Shown: piece after piece, positions 28,551 to 37,583 of the stretch
How positions within the stretch are numbered: position 1 is the stretch's first letter
How the letters are laid out: each line of letters starts with the position of its first letter
Origin: Curvibacter gracilis ATCC BAA-807
GTDB taxonomy: Bacteria; Pseudomonadota; Gammaproteobacteria; Burkholderiales; Burkholderiaceae_C
Assembly: GCF_000518645.1 (NCBI RefSeq)
Contig: NZ_JADZ01000015.1
Coordinates: forward strand, 1-64,000
Reading direction: 5' to 3'
Length of the DNA stretch: 64,000 nucleotides
Made by a program: the position numbers and the translations under genes
The notes under the pieces: generated by a model
Databases searched by the model: none
Told to the model about the DNA's origin: nothing
What the model saw: the letters and a program-made list of their open reading frames with translations, nothing else

Positions 28551-29554
28551 GCCCCGTCGTCTCCGTCGTCTCCGTCGCCCCAGCTTCGCCCCGTCGCCGG
28601 GCCCTGGCCCTGCTGGCCGCCCTGAGCCCGCTGCTGGGCAGCCGGCCCGCCCAGGCCCAGCCCGGCAACCCCGGCGTGATCACGCTGTACGTGCCCTGGC
28701 CCGCCGGCGGCGCCACCGACGTCACGCTGCGCATGCTGGCCGATCTGGCGGGCCAGCAACTGGGCCAGAAAATCATCATCGAGAACCGCCCCGGCGCCGG
28801 GGGCAGCCTGGCCATGCCCCTGCTGCAGCAGGCCCCGGCCGACGGCAGCGTGCTGGCCCAGATGCCGCAGCCGGTGTTCCGCATCCCCTTTCTGCAGAAG
28901 GTGGCCTGGGACCCGATCCGCGACACCACGCCCATCCTGCAGATCAGCGGGGTCACCTTCGGCATCCTGGTGGCCAGCAACAGCCCGCTGCGCCACCTGG
29001 GCGACCTGCTCGACTTTGCGCGCCAGCACCCGGGCGAACTCTCGGTGGCCACCAACGGCAACGGCACCACCCCCCATGTCGTGATGGAAGAGCTGCTGAG
29101 CGAGCAGGGCCTGCGCTACATCCACGTGCCGTACAAGGGCACTGCCGAGCAGATGCTGGCCGTGGCCGCCGGCCAGGTGATGGTGGGCGTCAATTCGAAC
29201 GGCTTTGCCCCCTATGTGGACAGCGGGCGCCTGCGCCTGCTGGTCACCTTCAGCGAGGCCCGCACCCGGCGCTGGCCGCAGGTGCCCACGCTCAAAGAGC
29301 TGGGCTACCCCATCGTGGCCACCTCGCCCTACGGCCTGGTGGGGCCGCGCGGCATGGCGCCCGAGCTGGTGCAGCGCCTGCACGCCTCCTTCAAGGCCGC
29401 GCTGTTCCACCCGCGCCACCTGGCCGAACTGGCCAAGTACGACCAGGAGCCCGCCTACCTGGGTCCGGCCGACTATGGCCGCTCCATGGCCCAGGCCTAC
29501 GCCCTGGAGCGCCGCCAGGCCGAGCGCCAGGGCCTGATCGCGCCCAACGCCTGA
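28541..29554 (+). CDS. Bug-type (tripartite tricarboxylate) periplasmic binding protein
   Basis: A 337-residue secreted protein. A signal peptide (RRRALALLAALSPLLGSRPAQAQ) precedes the Bug fold with its family markers: VPWPAGGATDVTLRMLAD, IIENRPGAGGSLA, and VPYKGTAEQMLAVAAGQV. Bug proteins bind carboxylates or other small molecules, either for import or as sensor partners of histidine kinases, as in the BctC/BctDE case of Bordetella. Here a histidine kinase gene follows only 11 bases downstream, which favours a sensory role. The ATG overlaps the upstream lipoprotein gene. Confidence 0.9.
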   Translation: MALSPVVSVVSVAPASPRRRALALLAALSPLLGSRPAQAQPGNPGVITLYVPWPAGGATDVTLRMLADLAGQQLGQKIIIENRPGAGGSLAMPLLQQAPADGSVLAQMPQPVFRIPFLQKVAWDPIRDTTPILQISGVTFGILVASNSPLRHLGDLLDFARQHPGELSVATNGNGTTPHVVMEELLSEQGLRYIHVPYKGTAEQMLAVAAGQVMVGVNSNGFAPYVDSGRLRLLVTFSEARTRRWPQVPTLKELGYPIVATSPYGLVGPRGMAPELVQRLHASFKAALFHPRHLAELAKYDQEPAYLGPADYGRSMAQAYALERRQAERQGLIAPNA

Positions 29555-29565
29555 GGAGCCACACC

Positions 29566-30528
29566 ATGCCCAAGCACCTGCCCCACGCCCACCTGCCCCC
29601 CCGCTGGCAACGCGACCTGCTGGGCATGGGCGCCTGCGTGCTGCTGGGCTGGGCCGCCTCGGTGCAGGGCAACTGGTTCGAGCATTTCTCACGCTTTGCC
29701 CAACGCCATGAACGCTGGCAGCTCGACGAATGGCCCCTGGGCCTGCTGCTGCTGTCACTGGGCCTGGTGTGGTTTGCCGGGCGACGCCTGCGTGAGCTGC
29801 GCGCCATGCTGGCCGAGCGCGCCGCCGCCGAGCAGCGCATTGCCGAGCTGCTGACCCACAACCAACACCTGGCGCGCCAGCTGATCCGCGTGCAGGAGGC
29901 CGAGCGGCGCAGCATCGCGCGCGAGCTGCACGACGAGTTCGGCCAGGGCTGCACCGCCATCCGCATCGAGGCCCGGCTGCTGAACCGGCCCGAGGCGCCG
30001 GAGGCCGTGCGCCAGGGCGCCCAGCGCATCGCCCGCAGTGCCGAGCACCTGTACGGCCTGGTGCGCGAGCTGCTGGTGCGCCTGCGCCCGCACAGCCTGG
30101 ACAGCCTGGGCCTGGAAGCCGCCCTGCACGAGCTGTGCGAAGGCTGGGAGGCGCAGACCGGCGTGGCCTGCCGGCTGCACACCCAGCTGCCCGAGCAGCC
30201 CCTGGACGACGCCGTGGCCGTGACCCTGTTCCGCCTGGTGCAGGAGGGCCTGACCAACATCGCCCGCCACGCCGGCGCCGACGAGGCCTGCGTGAGCCTG
30301 CAGGCGGCGCGCTGGCCCCAGCAGCCCTTGCAGCTGCAGATCGAAGACAACGGCTGCGGCCTGCCCGGCGCGGCCAACGATGAAAGCGCGGCCCCGCCCC
30401 GAACGGGCTTCGGCCTGGCCGGCATGCGCGAACGCGTGGCGGCCCTGCAAGGCGAGTTGCAGTTCGACAGCGCGGCCACGGGCGGGCTGCGCATCCACGT
30501 CACCCTGCCCGCGGAGCGCGCCGCATGA
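29566..30528 (+). CDS. Membrane histidine kinase, NarL/DegS type
   Basis: A 320-residue sensor kinase. Two membrane helices (about 18-35 and 57-72) enclose a periplasmic loop of only about 20 residues, so direct ligand sensing is limited and a partner protein (perhaps the Bug protein) may be used. HisKA_3 box RRSIARELHDEFGQ with phospho-acceptor H122; ATPase motifs EDNGCGLPG and GFGLAGMRERV. Forms a pair with the following regulator, overlapping by ATGA. It is similar in type to the PedS kinases of pseudomonads, but orthology is not shown. Confidence 0.9.
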   Translation: MPKHLPHAHLPPRWQRDLLGMGACVLLGWAASVQGNWFEHFSRFAQRHERWQLDEWPLGLLLLSLGLVWFAGRRLRELRAMLAERAAAEQRIAELLTHNQHLARQLIRVQEAERRSIARELHDEFGQGCTAIRIEARLLNRPEAPEAVRQGAQRIARSAEHLYGLVRELLVRLRPHSLDSLGLEAALHELCEGWEAQTGVACRLHTQLPEQPLDDAVAVTLFRLVQEGLTNIARHAGADEACVSLQAARWPQQPLQLQIEDNGCGLPGAANDESAAPPRTGFGLAGMRERVAALQGELQFDSAATGGLRIHVTLPAERAA

Positions 30529-31175
30529 TCCGCATCCTGCTCATCGACGACCACCCCGTGGTGCGCGCCGGCTACCGCCGCCTGCTGGAGCAGGAGAGCG
30601 ATCTGAGCGTGGTGGCCGAGTGCGCCGACGCTGACAGCGGCTACGCCGCCTTTGTGCGCGAGCAGCCCGACCTCAGCATCACCGACCTCTCGCTGCCCGG
30701 CGCCAGCGGCCTGGACGCCCTGCGCCGCATGCGGGCCCGCCAGGCCGAGGCCTGCGTGCTGGTGTTCAGCATGCACGACTCGCCGCATGTGGTGCGGCGC
30801 GCCTTGCAGGAAGGCGCGCGTGGCTTTGTCAGCAAGAACGCCGAGCCCGAGAGTCTGATCGCCGCCGTGCGCGCCCTGCGCCAGGGCCAGCGCTACCTGA
30901 GCCCCGACCTGCCGCCCAGCCTGCTGCGCGAGGCCGCGCCCTGCGACGACCAACTGGCCAGCCTGAGCCCGCGCGAGTTCAGCGTGTTCCGCCTGCTGGC
31001 CGAAGGGCGCAGCGCCGCCGAATGCGCCGAGCTGCTCAAGCTCAGCCCCAAGACGGTGGCCAATGTGCAGACCCTGGTGAAGGAGAAGCTGCAGGTCAGC
31101 ACCTCGGCCGCGCTGGTGCACCTGGCGCTGCAGCAGGGCTTGATTTCCGGCGCCATGACGGCCAGCGCCATCTGA
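30525..31175 (+). CDS. LuxR/NarL-type response regulator
   Basis: A 216-residue regulator: receiver domain with D8-D9, phospho-acceptor D54 (SITDLSLPG), and the Lys of SKNAEP; then a LuxR helix-turn-helix (LSPREFSVFRLLAEGRSAAECAELLKLSPKTVANVQTLV). Partner of the kinase just upstream and last gene of the operon begun at 22322. The target genes are unknown; the TonB receptor right downstream and the lanthanide-type dehydrogenase are the first candidates, by analogy with LuxR-type regulators PedR1/PedR2. Confidence 0.92.
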   Translation: MIRILLIDDHPVVRAGYRRLLEQESDLSVVAECADADSGYAAFVREQPDLSITDLSLPGASGLDALRRMRARQAEACVLVFSMHDSPHVVRRALQEGARGFVSKNAEPESLIAAVRALRQGQRYLSPDLPPSLLREAAPCDDQLASLSPREFSVFRLLAEGRSAAECAELLKLSPKTVANVQTLVKEKLQVSTSAALVHLALQQGLISGAMTASAI

Positions 31176-31197
31176 GCCCCGGCCGGGGCGGCATCGC

Positions 31198-31210
31198 GGG
31201 AAATTTTCCC
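31198..31210. promoter_or_regulatory. Short inverted repeat upstream of the TonB receptor
   Basis: GGGAAA-T-TTTCCC in an otherwise GC-rich 145-base gap. A possible binding site for the adjacent regulator; weak evidence. Confidence 0.25.
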
Positions 31211-31320
31211 TGGGCCGCAAGAGCGCACGGCGCTAACTTTCAGCCCTGGAGACAAGCCGCCTGGCGCCCGCCGTTTTTCAAGAGGCGAGCGACCCCGGCC
31301 CCACAACAAAGAGAACCGCC

Positions 31321-33912
31321 GTGAACACCCTGCGCCTGCCCCAACGCCCCTTTCAAGCCTCCCACCCCCTGCGCCTGCGCGTGCTGACTTCGGCCCTGTG
31401 CGCCCTGGGCTTTCAATCGCTGGCCTGGGCCGCCGACACCCTGGAGGTGGCCCAGCTGAGCACCGTCAACGTGGTGGGCAGCACGCCCATCGATGGCATC
31501 GGCGTGCCGCTGGCGCAGGTGCCGGCCAATGCCCAGAAGATCACAGGCCAGGAGGCCGAGGCCCAGGGCGCGAGCAACCTGGCCGAGCTGCTCAACAACA
31601 ACCTGGGCTCGGTCAGCGTGAGCAATGGCAGCGGCAGCCCCTACCAGAACGATGTGAACTACCGCGGCTTCCAGGCCTCGTCCCTGCTGGGCGCACCGGT
31701 GGGCCTGTCGGTCTACTTCGACGGCGTGCGCATGAACGAGCCCTTCGGCTCCATCGTCAACTGGGACCTGATCCCCGTGAACGCCATCGCGGGCGTGGAT
31801 GTGCTGCCGGGCTCCAACCCGCTGTTCGGGCTCAACACCCTGGGCGGGGCCCTGGTGGTCAACACCAAGAACGGCCAGGACAACGCCGGCACCTCGATCA
31901 CCGCCCAGGGCGGCTCCTTCCAGCGCAAAGCCTTGCGCTTCGAGACCGGCTGGGCCGACGCGGCGCTGGGCACCGACCACTTCATCGCCGGCAACTGGGA
32001 CAGGCAGGCCGGCTTTCGCAGCCACTCCAGCTCCGAGGTGCGCCAGCTGTTCGGCAAGACCCGCTGGCAGGGCAACGGCGGCAAGACGCGGCTGGAGTTG
32101 TCGCTGACCGCGGCCGACACCGTGCTCAACGGCACCCAGGCCCTGCCCATGGACATGATGGCCAACCCCAGCGCCGCCTACACCTGGCCCGACAGCACGG
32201 CCAACCAGCTGTTCATGGCCAAGCTCAAAGGCAGCCACTGGCTCAGTGATGAGCAGCAGATCAGCGGCCAGTTCTACCTGCGCCAGGGGCGCAGCCGCAA
32301 TGTGAACAGCAATGCCGAGCTCGACGACGGCTGCCTCAACGACGATGGCAGCCTGGCCCTGTCGGGCGGCAGCCCCAAATGCGGCAACAAGGCCCCCCAC
32401 GGCACGGCCACCAATGCCGTCACCTCGGCCGCCGCCCAGGGCTTGGGCTTTGCCCGCTGGACCAGCAGCATCAACACCAGCGTGGTCGAATCGCTGACGC
32501 GGCAGCAGGGCTGGGGCAGCAGCGTGCAGTGGTCCGACTTCCAGCAACGCCTGGGGCGCGACAACACCCTGCAGATCGGTGCCAGCTGGGACAGCGCGCG
32601 CATCACCTACGACCAGACCCGCACCCTGGCCCGCCTGGTCGATTACCAGACCGTGCAGACCCCCAACCAGAGCTATGGCTTCACCGCCGACGGCAAGGCC
32701 CCCTCGGCCAGCAACCCCTTGAGCTTCAGCGGCTCCAATGTGCTGGGTTCGGTGAACCTGGTCTCCACCACCCACCAGTTCAGCACCTACCTGAGCAACA
32801 CCTGGCAGGCCAGCGAGCGCCTGAGCCTGACGGCCGCCGGCAGCTTCAATGCCACCATCCTCAACCAGAGCGGCACCAGCAACCAGTACCTCAACGATGA
32901 CGGCGGCTACAGCTGGACCGACACGGTCAGTGGCGTCAGCTACTACAACCCCGCCTACCTCGGCGCCTACCAGTATTCGAACACCACCGCCAGCGGCGCC
33001 AAGCCCGCGGCCAATGGCATCCCGGCCGGCGCCGTGGCCGGGCCCGAGTCGCACAGCCTGAATGGCAAGCACCACTACCAGCGCTTCAACCCCTCGTTCG
33101 GCTTCAACTACCCGCTGGACCGCAGCACCGGGGTGTTCGGCCAGTACAGCGAAGCCATGCGGGCGCCCACCTCGATCGAGCTGTCCTGCGCCGACCCCAA
33201 GAGCCCCTGCGCCCTGCCCACCGGCTTCAATGGCGACCCCGACCTCAAGCCCGTGGTGGCCAAGACGGTCGAGTTCGGCGCCCGCGGCCGCCTGGGCGAA
33301 TCCAGCCGCTGGAACGCCGCGGTCTATGACACGCGGCTGAGCAACGACATCCAGTTCATCGCCACCTCGTCTTCGCTGGGCTACTTTGCCAACGTGGGCA
33401 ACACCGAACGCCGCGGGCTGGAGCTGGGCGCCCAGACCCGCTTCAAGGACCTGACGCTGGCGGCCGACTACGGCCTGGTCGATGCCCGCTACCGCACCCC
33501 CTTCACCACGGCCAGCGGCCAGAACGTGGTCAGCGGCAACCGGATCCCGGGCATCGCCCGCCAGACTCTGAAGCTGCGCGCCAGCTACCAGGCCAGCGCC
33601 AGCCTGGTGCTGGGCAGCCAGCTGATCCTGGCCAGCTCGCAGGTCGCCCACGGCAACGAAAGCAACCAGACTCCGGGCGGCACGGTGCCGGGCTACGGCG
33701 TGCTCAACCTCGACGCCCACTGGCGCCTCAGCCCGGAGCTTCAACTCAACGCCCACCTGAGCAATGCCTTGAACAAGCAATACGCCACCTACGGCATGTC
33801 GGGCCTGCGCAGCGTCTACACCCTGGCCACCCAGCAGTTCATCACCCCGGCCGCACCGCAAGCCCTGTGGGTCAGCTTGACGTATACCTTCGGGGGGCGC
33901 GCCACGAACTGA
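31321..33912 (+). CDS. TonB-dependent outer-membrane receptor (first)
   Basis: An 863-residue outer-membrane receptor starting with GTG. After a signal peptide (to about AWA near residue 37), a TonB-box-like stretch VAQLSTVNVVG precedes the plug domain (GVDVLPGSNPLFGLNTLGGALVVNTK) and a 22-strand barrel rich in aromatic ends; it closes with a terminal aromatic strand LWVSLTYTFGG. Such receptors import metal chelates, haem or other large solutes using TonB-ExbB-ExbD energy. Position between the ABC/ExbBD operon and the lanthanide-type dehydrogenase suggests uptake of a metal chelate, perhaps lanthanide. The substrate is inferred only. Confidence 0.9.
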   Translation: MNTLRLPQRPFQASHPLRLRVLTSALCALGFQSLAWAADTLEVAQLSTVNVVGSTPIDGIGVPLAQVPANAQKITGQEAEAQGASNLAELLNNNLGSVSVSNGSGSPYQNDVNYRGFQASSLLGAPVGLSVYFDGVRMNEPFGSIVNWDLIPVNAIAGVDVLPGSNPLFGLNTLGGALVVNTKNGQDNAGTSITAQGGSFQRKALRFETGWADAALGTDHFIAGNWDRQAGFRSHSSSEVRQLFGKTRWQGNGGKTRLELSLTAADTVLNGTQALPMDMMANPSAAYTWPDSTANQLFMAKLKGSHWLSDEQQISGQFYLRQGRSRNVNSNAELDDGCLNDDGSLALSGGSPKCGNKAPHGTATNAVTSAAAQGLGFARWTSSINTSVVESLTRQQGWGSSVQWSDFQQRLGRDNTLQIGASWDSARITYDQTRTLARLVDYQTVQTPNQSYGFTADGKAPSASNPLSFSGSNVLGSVNLVSTTHQFSTYLSNTWQASERLSLTAAGSFNATILNQSGTSNQYLNDDGGYSWTDTVSGVSYYNPAYLGAYQYSNTTASGAKPAANGIPAGAVAGPESHSLNGKHHYQRFNPSFGFNYPLDRSTGVFGQYSEAMRAPTSIELSCADPKSPCALPTGFNGDPDLKPVVAKTVEFGARGRLGESSRWNAAVYDTRLSNDIQFIATSSSLGYFANVGNTERRGLELGAQTRFKDLTLAADYGLVDARYRTPFTTASGQNVVSGNRIPGIARQTLKLRASYQASASLVLGSQLILASSQVAHGNESNQTPGGTVPGYGVLNLDAHWRLSPELQLNAHLSNALNKQYATYGMSGLRSVYTLATQQFITPAAPQALWVSLTYTFGGRATN

Positions 33913-33989
33913 GGGGCCTGGGCGCAGTCGACAAGGCCGCCGTCGCGGCCCGACGAGCATGCCGGCGATGGGGCCGGTTCAGCTCAGGC

Positions 33990-35012
33990 TCACACCTGCA
34001 CCAGACCCGGCGTGGCCTGCCAGCGGCCGGCCTTGTCGACCACCAGCACATCCACCGCCCACTGCGGGGCCAGTTGCAGCGCGCCCTCGAAGCCGGCCAC
34101 GAACATCACCTTGGTCAGGGCATCGGCCAGCGCGCACGAGGATGCGGCCACGGTGACGGCGGCCAGGCCGGTGGGGGAGTAGCCGGTGTGGGGGTCGAAG
34201 ATGTGGTGGTGTCGGCGGTCGGCGCTGAAGGTGGTCTGGTTGTCGGCCGAGGTGGCGATGCAGCGCCCACCCAAGGCCAGCCGGGTCAGCATGGCGCTTT
34301 CGTCGCGCGGGTTGGCAATGCCCAGCACCCAGCCGCGCTGCGCATTGGGCCGGCCCAGGGCGGCCCATTCGCCGGTGTTGATCAGGGCATGCTCGATGCC
34401 ATGCTCGCGCAAGGTGGCGCGCACCCGGTCGGCCGCGTAGCCCTGGGCAATGCCGTTGAGGGTGACGGCCATGCCCGGCACGCCCAGGCTGATCTGTTGC
34501 GCATCCAGCTGCAGTTGCCGCCAGTCGACCTTGGCACGCGCCTCCGACACGGCCTGGGCGCTGGGCAACTGCCCCTCTCGGCCGGCCGACTCGAAGGCCT
34601 CCCACAGGGGCTGAACCGTCACATCGAAACTGCCCTGGCTGCGTGCCGACACCTGCTGCGCCAACTGCAGCACCTGCAGCAGATCGGCGTCGGGCTGGCG
34701 CAGCCGCCCGTGGCGGTTCAGGCGGCGCAAGGCGCTGTCGGGCTGGAACAGGCTCATCTGCGACTCGATGTGGCGCAGCGTGGCCACCGCCGCGTCCAGC
34801 GCCGCGTCGGCCTGCTCGCCGTCGCGGTGGGCCACCCGCAAGGACAGCACGGTGCCCAAGGCCACCATCGACCGGTCTCGCCAGACCAGGCCCTCCAGCG
34901 CCAGATCGCTGGCAAAGCGGCGCGGCGCCCGCCGCTCGGCGCCAAAGGCCCGGCCCAGCATGCCGGTGGCCCCCAGCCCCAGGCTGGTCTGCAAGAAAAC
35001 GCGCTTGTTCAT
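33990..35012 (-). CDS. apbE: FAD:protein FMN transferase (ApbE)
   Basis: A 340-residue secreted flavin transferase that attaches FMN covalently to a Thr or Ser of target proteins. Signal region MNKRVFLQTSLGLGATGM (Tat-like, with Lys-Arg). Family motifs: ESQMSLFQPDSALRRLN, ITLNGIAQGYAADRV-like segment (VTLNGIAQGYAADRV), and the metal/catalytic HHHIFDPHTGYSP. ATGA overlap with the upstream NosR-like gene makes that protein its probable target. The downstream TonB receptor gene is convergent. Confidence 0.93.
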   Translation of the reverse strand: MNKRVFLQTSLGLGATGMLGRAFGAERRAPRRFASDLALEGLVWRDRSMVALGTVLSLRVAHRDGEQADAALDAAVATLRHIESQMSLFQPDSALRRLNRHGRLRQPDADLLQVLQLAQQVSARSQGSFDVTVQPLWEAFESAGREGQLPSAQAVSEARAKVDWRQLQLDAQQISLGVPGMAVTLNGIAQGYAADRVRATLREHGIEHALINTGEWAALGRPNAQRGWVLGIANPRDESAMLTRLALGGRCIATSADNQTTFSADRRHHHIFDPHTGYSPTGLAAVTVAASSCALADALTKVMFVAGFEGALQLAPQWAVDVLVVDKAGRWQATPGLVQV

Positions 35013-37240
35013 GTTGTCTCCTCCTGAATCGACATCGGCGGCAAAGGGGTGACGCGGATCACGCGGGCGCGGCCCGGTTGGCGTTGCTGCTGGATGCGGG
35101 GTACGCACAAGGTGTCGCTCTCATAGATCACCACGCAGTCCAGGCACTGAAAGCACTCGTCGTAGTCCACCCGGCCGCTGCGCTCGATGGCCTGGTAGGC
35201 GCAATCGCTGCGGCAGCGCTGGCAGGGTTGGCCGCACTCGCTGCGCCGGGCGATCCAGTCGAAGCGGCGCAGCCGCCCGAGCCAGACCATGCCCGCCCCC
35301 AGCGGGCACAGGTAGCGGCAGTAGCCCTTGTAGAAAAAGGCGCTGAAGCCCACCAGCGCCAGCGCCCACAGCACATAGGGCCAGGCCCGCACGAAGTTGA
35401 GCGTGATGCTGGTCTTGAAGGGCTCGACCTCGACCAGGCGATCGGTCCAGGTGACCGACAGGCAGGCGCTCAGCAGGATGACGATCAGCACGGCGTGCTT
35501 GATGCGCTTGAGCCGGGCGTCCCAGCGCTCGGGCACCTTGCGCGCCCGCAGGCCCAGGCGGCGCGCCAGCTGGCTGCTCAGGTCCTGCAGGGCGCCGAAG
35601 GGGCACAGCCAGCCGCAGAAGGTGCCGCGCCCCCACAGCACAAAGCTCAGCGCCACAAAGGCCCACAGCGACACGGTCATGGGGTCGTACAGGAAGAAGT
35701 CCAGGCTGCGCCGCGCCAGCAGCGCCTGCAGCAGGGCCGTCAGGTTGACGACGGACAGCTGCCCCTGGGCAAACCAGCCGATGAAGCCCAGGGTGAACAG
35801 CAGGTAGCCGTTGCGAAACCAGCGCAGGCGCTGCGGGTGCCGGCTCAGGCGCTCGGGGCGGCTCAGCACCACCGCCAGCACCGCCAGGGCCAGCACCAGC
35901 ACCGCCAGCTCCCAGGCGCGGCTGATCCAGATGCTGTGCCAGGTCTTGCTGTCGCTGGCCCCGGCCTCCACGTAGGCCTCGGGCAGGCGCACGGAGAAGT
36001 CGAAGCTGCGCCGCACCTTCTCGGGGTAGATGGCGCCCTTGCTGCGCGTGACCTGCAGGCCGAAATCGAGCGGCTGGGCCGGGTCCAGCCCGGCCGCACC
36101 GATGACGCGGAACACCCGCCACTCCGCGCCCTTCAAGGCCTCAGGCAGGTGCAGGGGCTGCTTCAGGTCGGTGTCGAGGTCGCGCATCTCCAGCGGCAGC
36201 TTCTGCTGCTGCAGGGTCAGGCGATCGGGCACGGCGCCGCGCACAAAGTCGTCACCCAGCATCGAATAGCGCCCCTCGGCCAGCAGCAGCAAGGCGTGGT
36301 CGCCGGGCTCGATGCTGCGGTTCAGGGCCTCCCAGTCGGCCGGGCTCAGCAGGTTGCGCCCCACGGCCGGCACACTGAGCCAGGCAAAGTGCAGGTCGAC
36401 AAAGCGTTCCTCGGGGCGGGCCAGGGCCTGGGCATCCTGGCCCTCACCCACGGTGCCGGCAAAGGCCTGCTCGATGTCGCGATTGAGAAAGCGCCGGCTC
36501 ACCACCAGCCCCGCCTTCTGCAGGCCGGCCCAGTCCAGCGGCTGGAACACGCCGGGGCGGATGTGGGCGATCAGATCGGGGTCGCGCCCCTCGCCAAAGC
36601 CGAGACGGGCACGCGCCACCTTCAGCGAGGCCGACAGCAGCGACTGGTTGAGGATGCGCACCGAGGCCGTGGCCTTGGCCACCCCGTCGATGCTGACATT
36701 GCTGCCCGAACGGTCGCCCCGGCCTTGCGGCGCGCCGATGCGGATGTTCTGCGTCAGCGACAGGCCCTTGTACTGCTCGACGAAGGCATGCATGGGCGCC
36801 TCGCCCAGGCCGTCGAGAAACACCGGCTCGTGCTGCGACAGCACGCGCACATCCACGAAGCGGCCCTTGGCATCGAGCAGCACCAACAGGTTGAAGGGCG
36901 TGCCCGAGAACCCGGGCAAGGGCGCCAGGTCGATCGACTCGAAGGCATAGGCCACCACCGGGGTCGCGGTGGCGTCTTGCTTGAGGATGGGCCAGACCGG
37001 CAGGTCGCTTGCCTTCTCACCCACGATGAGGGGCGAGGGAAAGGCCTTCTCCATCGCGGCGCGGTCCATCACGCCGGCCTGGGCCAGGCCGGCCAGGGCC
37101 CACAGCAACAGGCTGGCAAGCCAGGGCCACAGCCCCCTCCAGGCACCGGGCTTGCGGGTTTTCACGGAGCGCGACAGGCCCGCCACGGCGGCTGTGACAC
37201 GCGGACGACTGCAACAGTCGCGACAAGGCCATCGATTCAT
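35009..37240 (-). CDS. NosR-like flavo-iron-sulfur membrane protein
   Basis: A 743-residue inner-membrane redox protein with NosR architecture. A signal/anchor helix (about 37-55) leads to a periplasmic FMN-binding domain with flavinylation motif DGVAKAT, so T191 should carry FMN. About six membrane helices follow (from about 430), with cysteine motifs CGWLCPFG and CRYLCPLG, and a C-terminal polyferredoxin with CGQPCQRCRSDC and CFQCLDC. NosR moves electrons from quinol to the periplasm for N2O reduction; no denitrification gene is present here, so this one likely serves another periplasmic reduction or quinol link. The ATG lacks a good RBS; a GTG at 37165 is possible. Confidence 0.88.
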   Translation of the reverse strand: MNRWPCRDCCSRPRVTAAVAGLSRSVKTRKPGAWRGLWPWLASLLLWALAGLAQAGVMDRAAMEKAFPSPLIVGEKASDLPVWPILKQDATATPVVAYAFESIDLAPLPGFSGTPFNLLVLLDAKGRFVDVRVLSQHEPVFLDGLGEAPMHAFVEQYKGLSLTQNIRIGAPQGRGDRSGSNVSIDGVAKATASVRILNQSLLSASLKVARARLGFGEGRDPDLIAHIRPGVFQPLDWAGLQKAGLVVSRRFLNRDIEQAFAGTVGEGQDAQALARPEERFVDLHFAWLSVPAVGRNLLSPADWEALNRSIEPGDHALLLLAEGRYSMLGDDFVRGAVPDRLTLQQQKLPLEMRDLDTDLKQPLHLPEALKGAEWRVFRVIGAAGLDPAQPLDFGLQVTRSKGAIYPEKVRRSFDFSVRLPEAYVEAGASDSKTWHSIWISRAWELAVLVLALAVLAVVLSRPERLSRHPQRLRWFRNGYLLFTLGFIGWFAQGQLSVVNLTALLQALLARRSLDFFLYDPMTVSLWAFVALSFVLWGRGTFCGWLCPFGALQDLSSQLARRLGLRARKVPERWDARLKRIKHAVLIVILLSACLSVTWTDRLVEVEPFKTSITLNFVRAWPYVLWALALVGFSAFFYKGYCRYLCPLGAGMVWLGRLRRFDWIARRSECGQPCQRCRSDCAYQAIERSGRVDYDECFQCLDCVVIYESDTLCVPRIQQQRQPGRARVIRVTPLPPMSIQEETT

Positions 37241-37479
37241 TCTGGTACAGCTCTCCGGGTATTCACGGAGCCCTGGAGGGGCTCTTTGTCATGCTGCACC
37301 GCACCCAGCCGGCGTCGCGGCAGGCCCACACCGAACCTGGCCGCCATCCAAGGGGGCCCGCCCCTGAAAACCCCGCTCTGCAAGGGAAAAAATCCCGCAT
37401 TCCGGGGCTTCGGCACGATCAGCAATCGCTGTTTTCAATGCAGGTTTCGGGCCCGCGCCACCCGGGTTTCCACGGAGCC
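37155..37479 (+). repeat. Three copies of a 17-base motif upstream of the lanthanide-type dehydrogenase
   Basis: CGGGTWTYCACGGAGC(C/G) occurs at 37155-37171 (inside the start of the NosR-like gene), 37256-37272 and 37463-37479. The last is 31 bases upstream of the sigma-54 -24 element. The motif is itself partly dyad (GGnTnCnnnGnAnCC). It may be a regulator-binding repeat for the dehydrogenase, the NosR-apbE operon, or both. Confidence 0.5.
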
Positions 37480-37583
37480 GAAAGCGCTGCCCGCCGAGCG
37501 TGAAAGGACTGGTACGCATATTGCGGAGAAGGCCGCCGGGTACATGTCGTTTCACCCAGGATGAGTACAACGAGGAGATCAAG
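37241..37583. other. Divergent promoter region of the NosR-like and dehydrogenase genes
   Basis: A 343-base gap without a gene. It holds two of the three 17-base motifs and the sigma-54 promoter. The ribosome binding site GAGGAG of the dehydrogenase lies at its end. No promoter was found for the NosR-like side. Confidence 0.65.
37510..37524 (+). promoter_or_regulatory. Candidate sigma-54 promoter of the lanthanide-type dehydrogenase
   Basis: TGGTACG-CATA-TTGC, one mismatch to TGGCACG-N4-TTGC and correct spacing. Transcription would begin near 37536, 48 bases before the start codon. Confidence 0.7.

Noticed and set aside
35009-37240. Denitrification regulator NosR
   Set aside because: Architecture fits, but no nitrous oxide or nitrite reductase gene is in the window and neighbours belong to alcohol oxidation, so a NosR function is not claimed.
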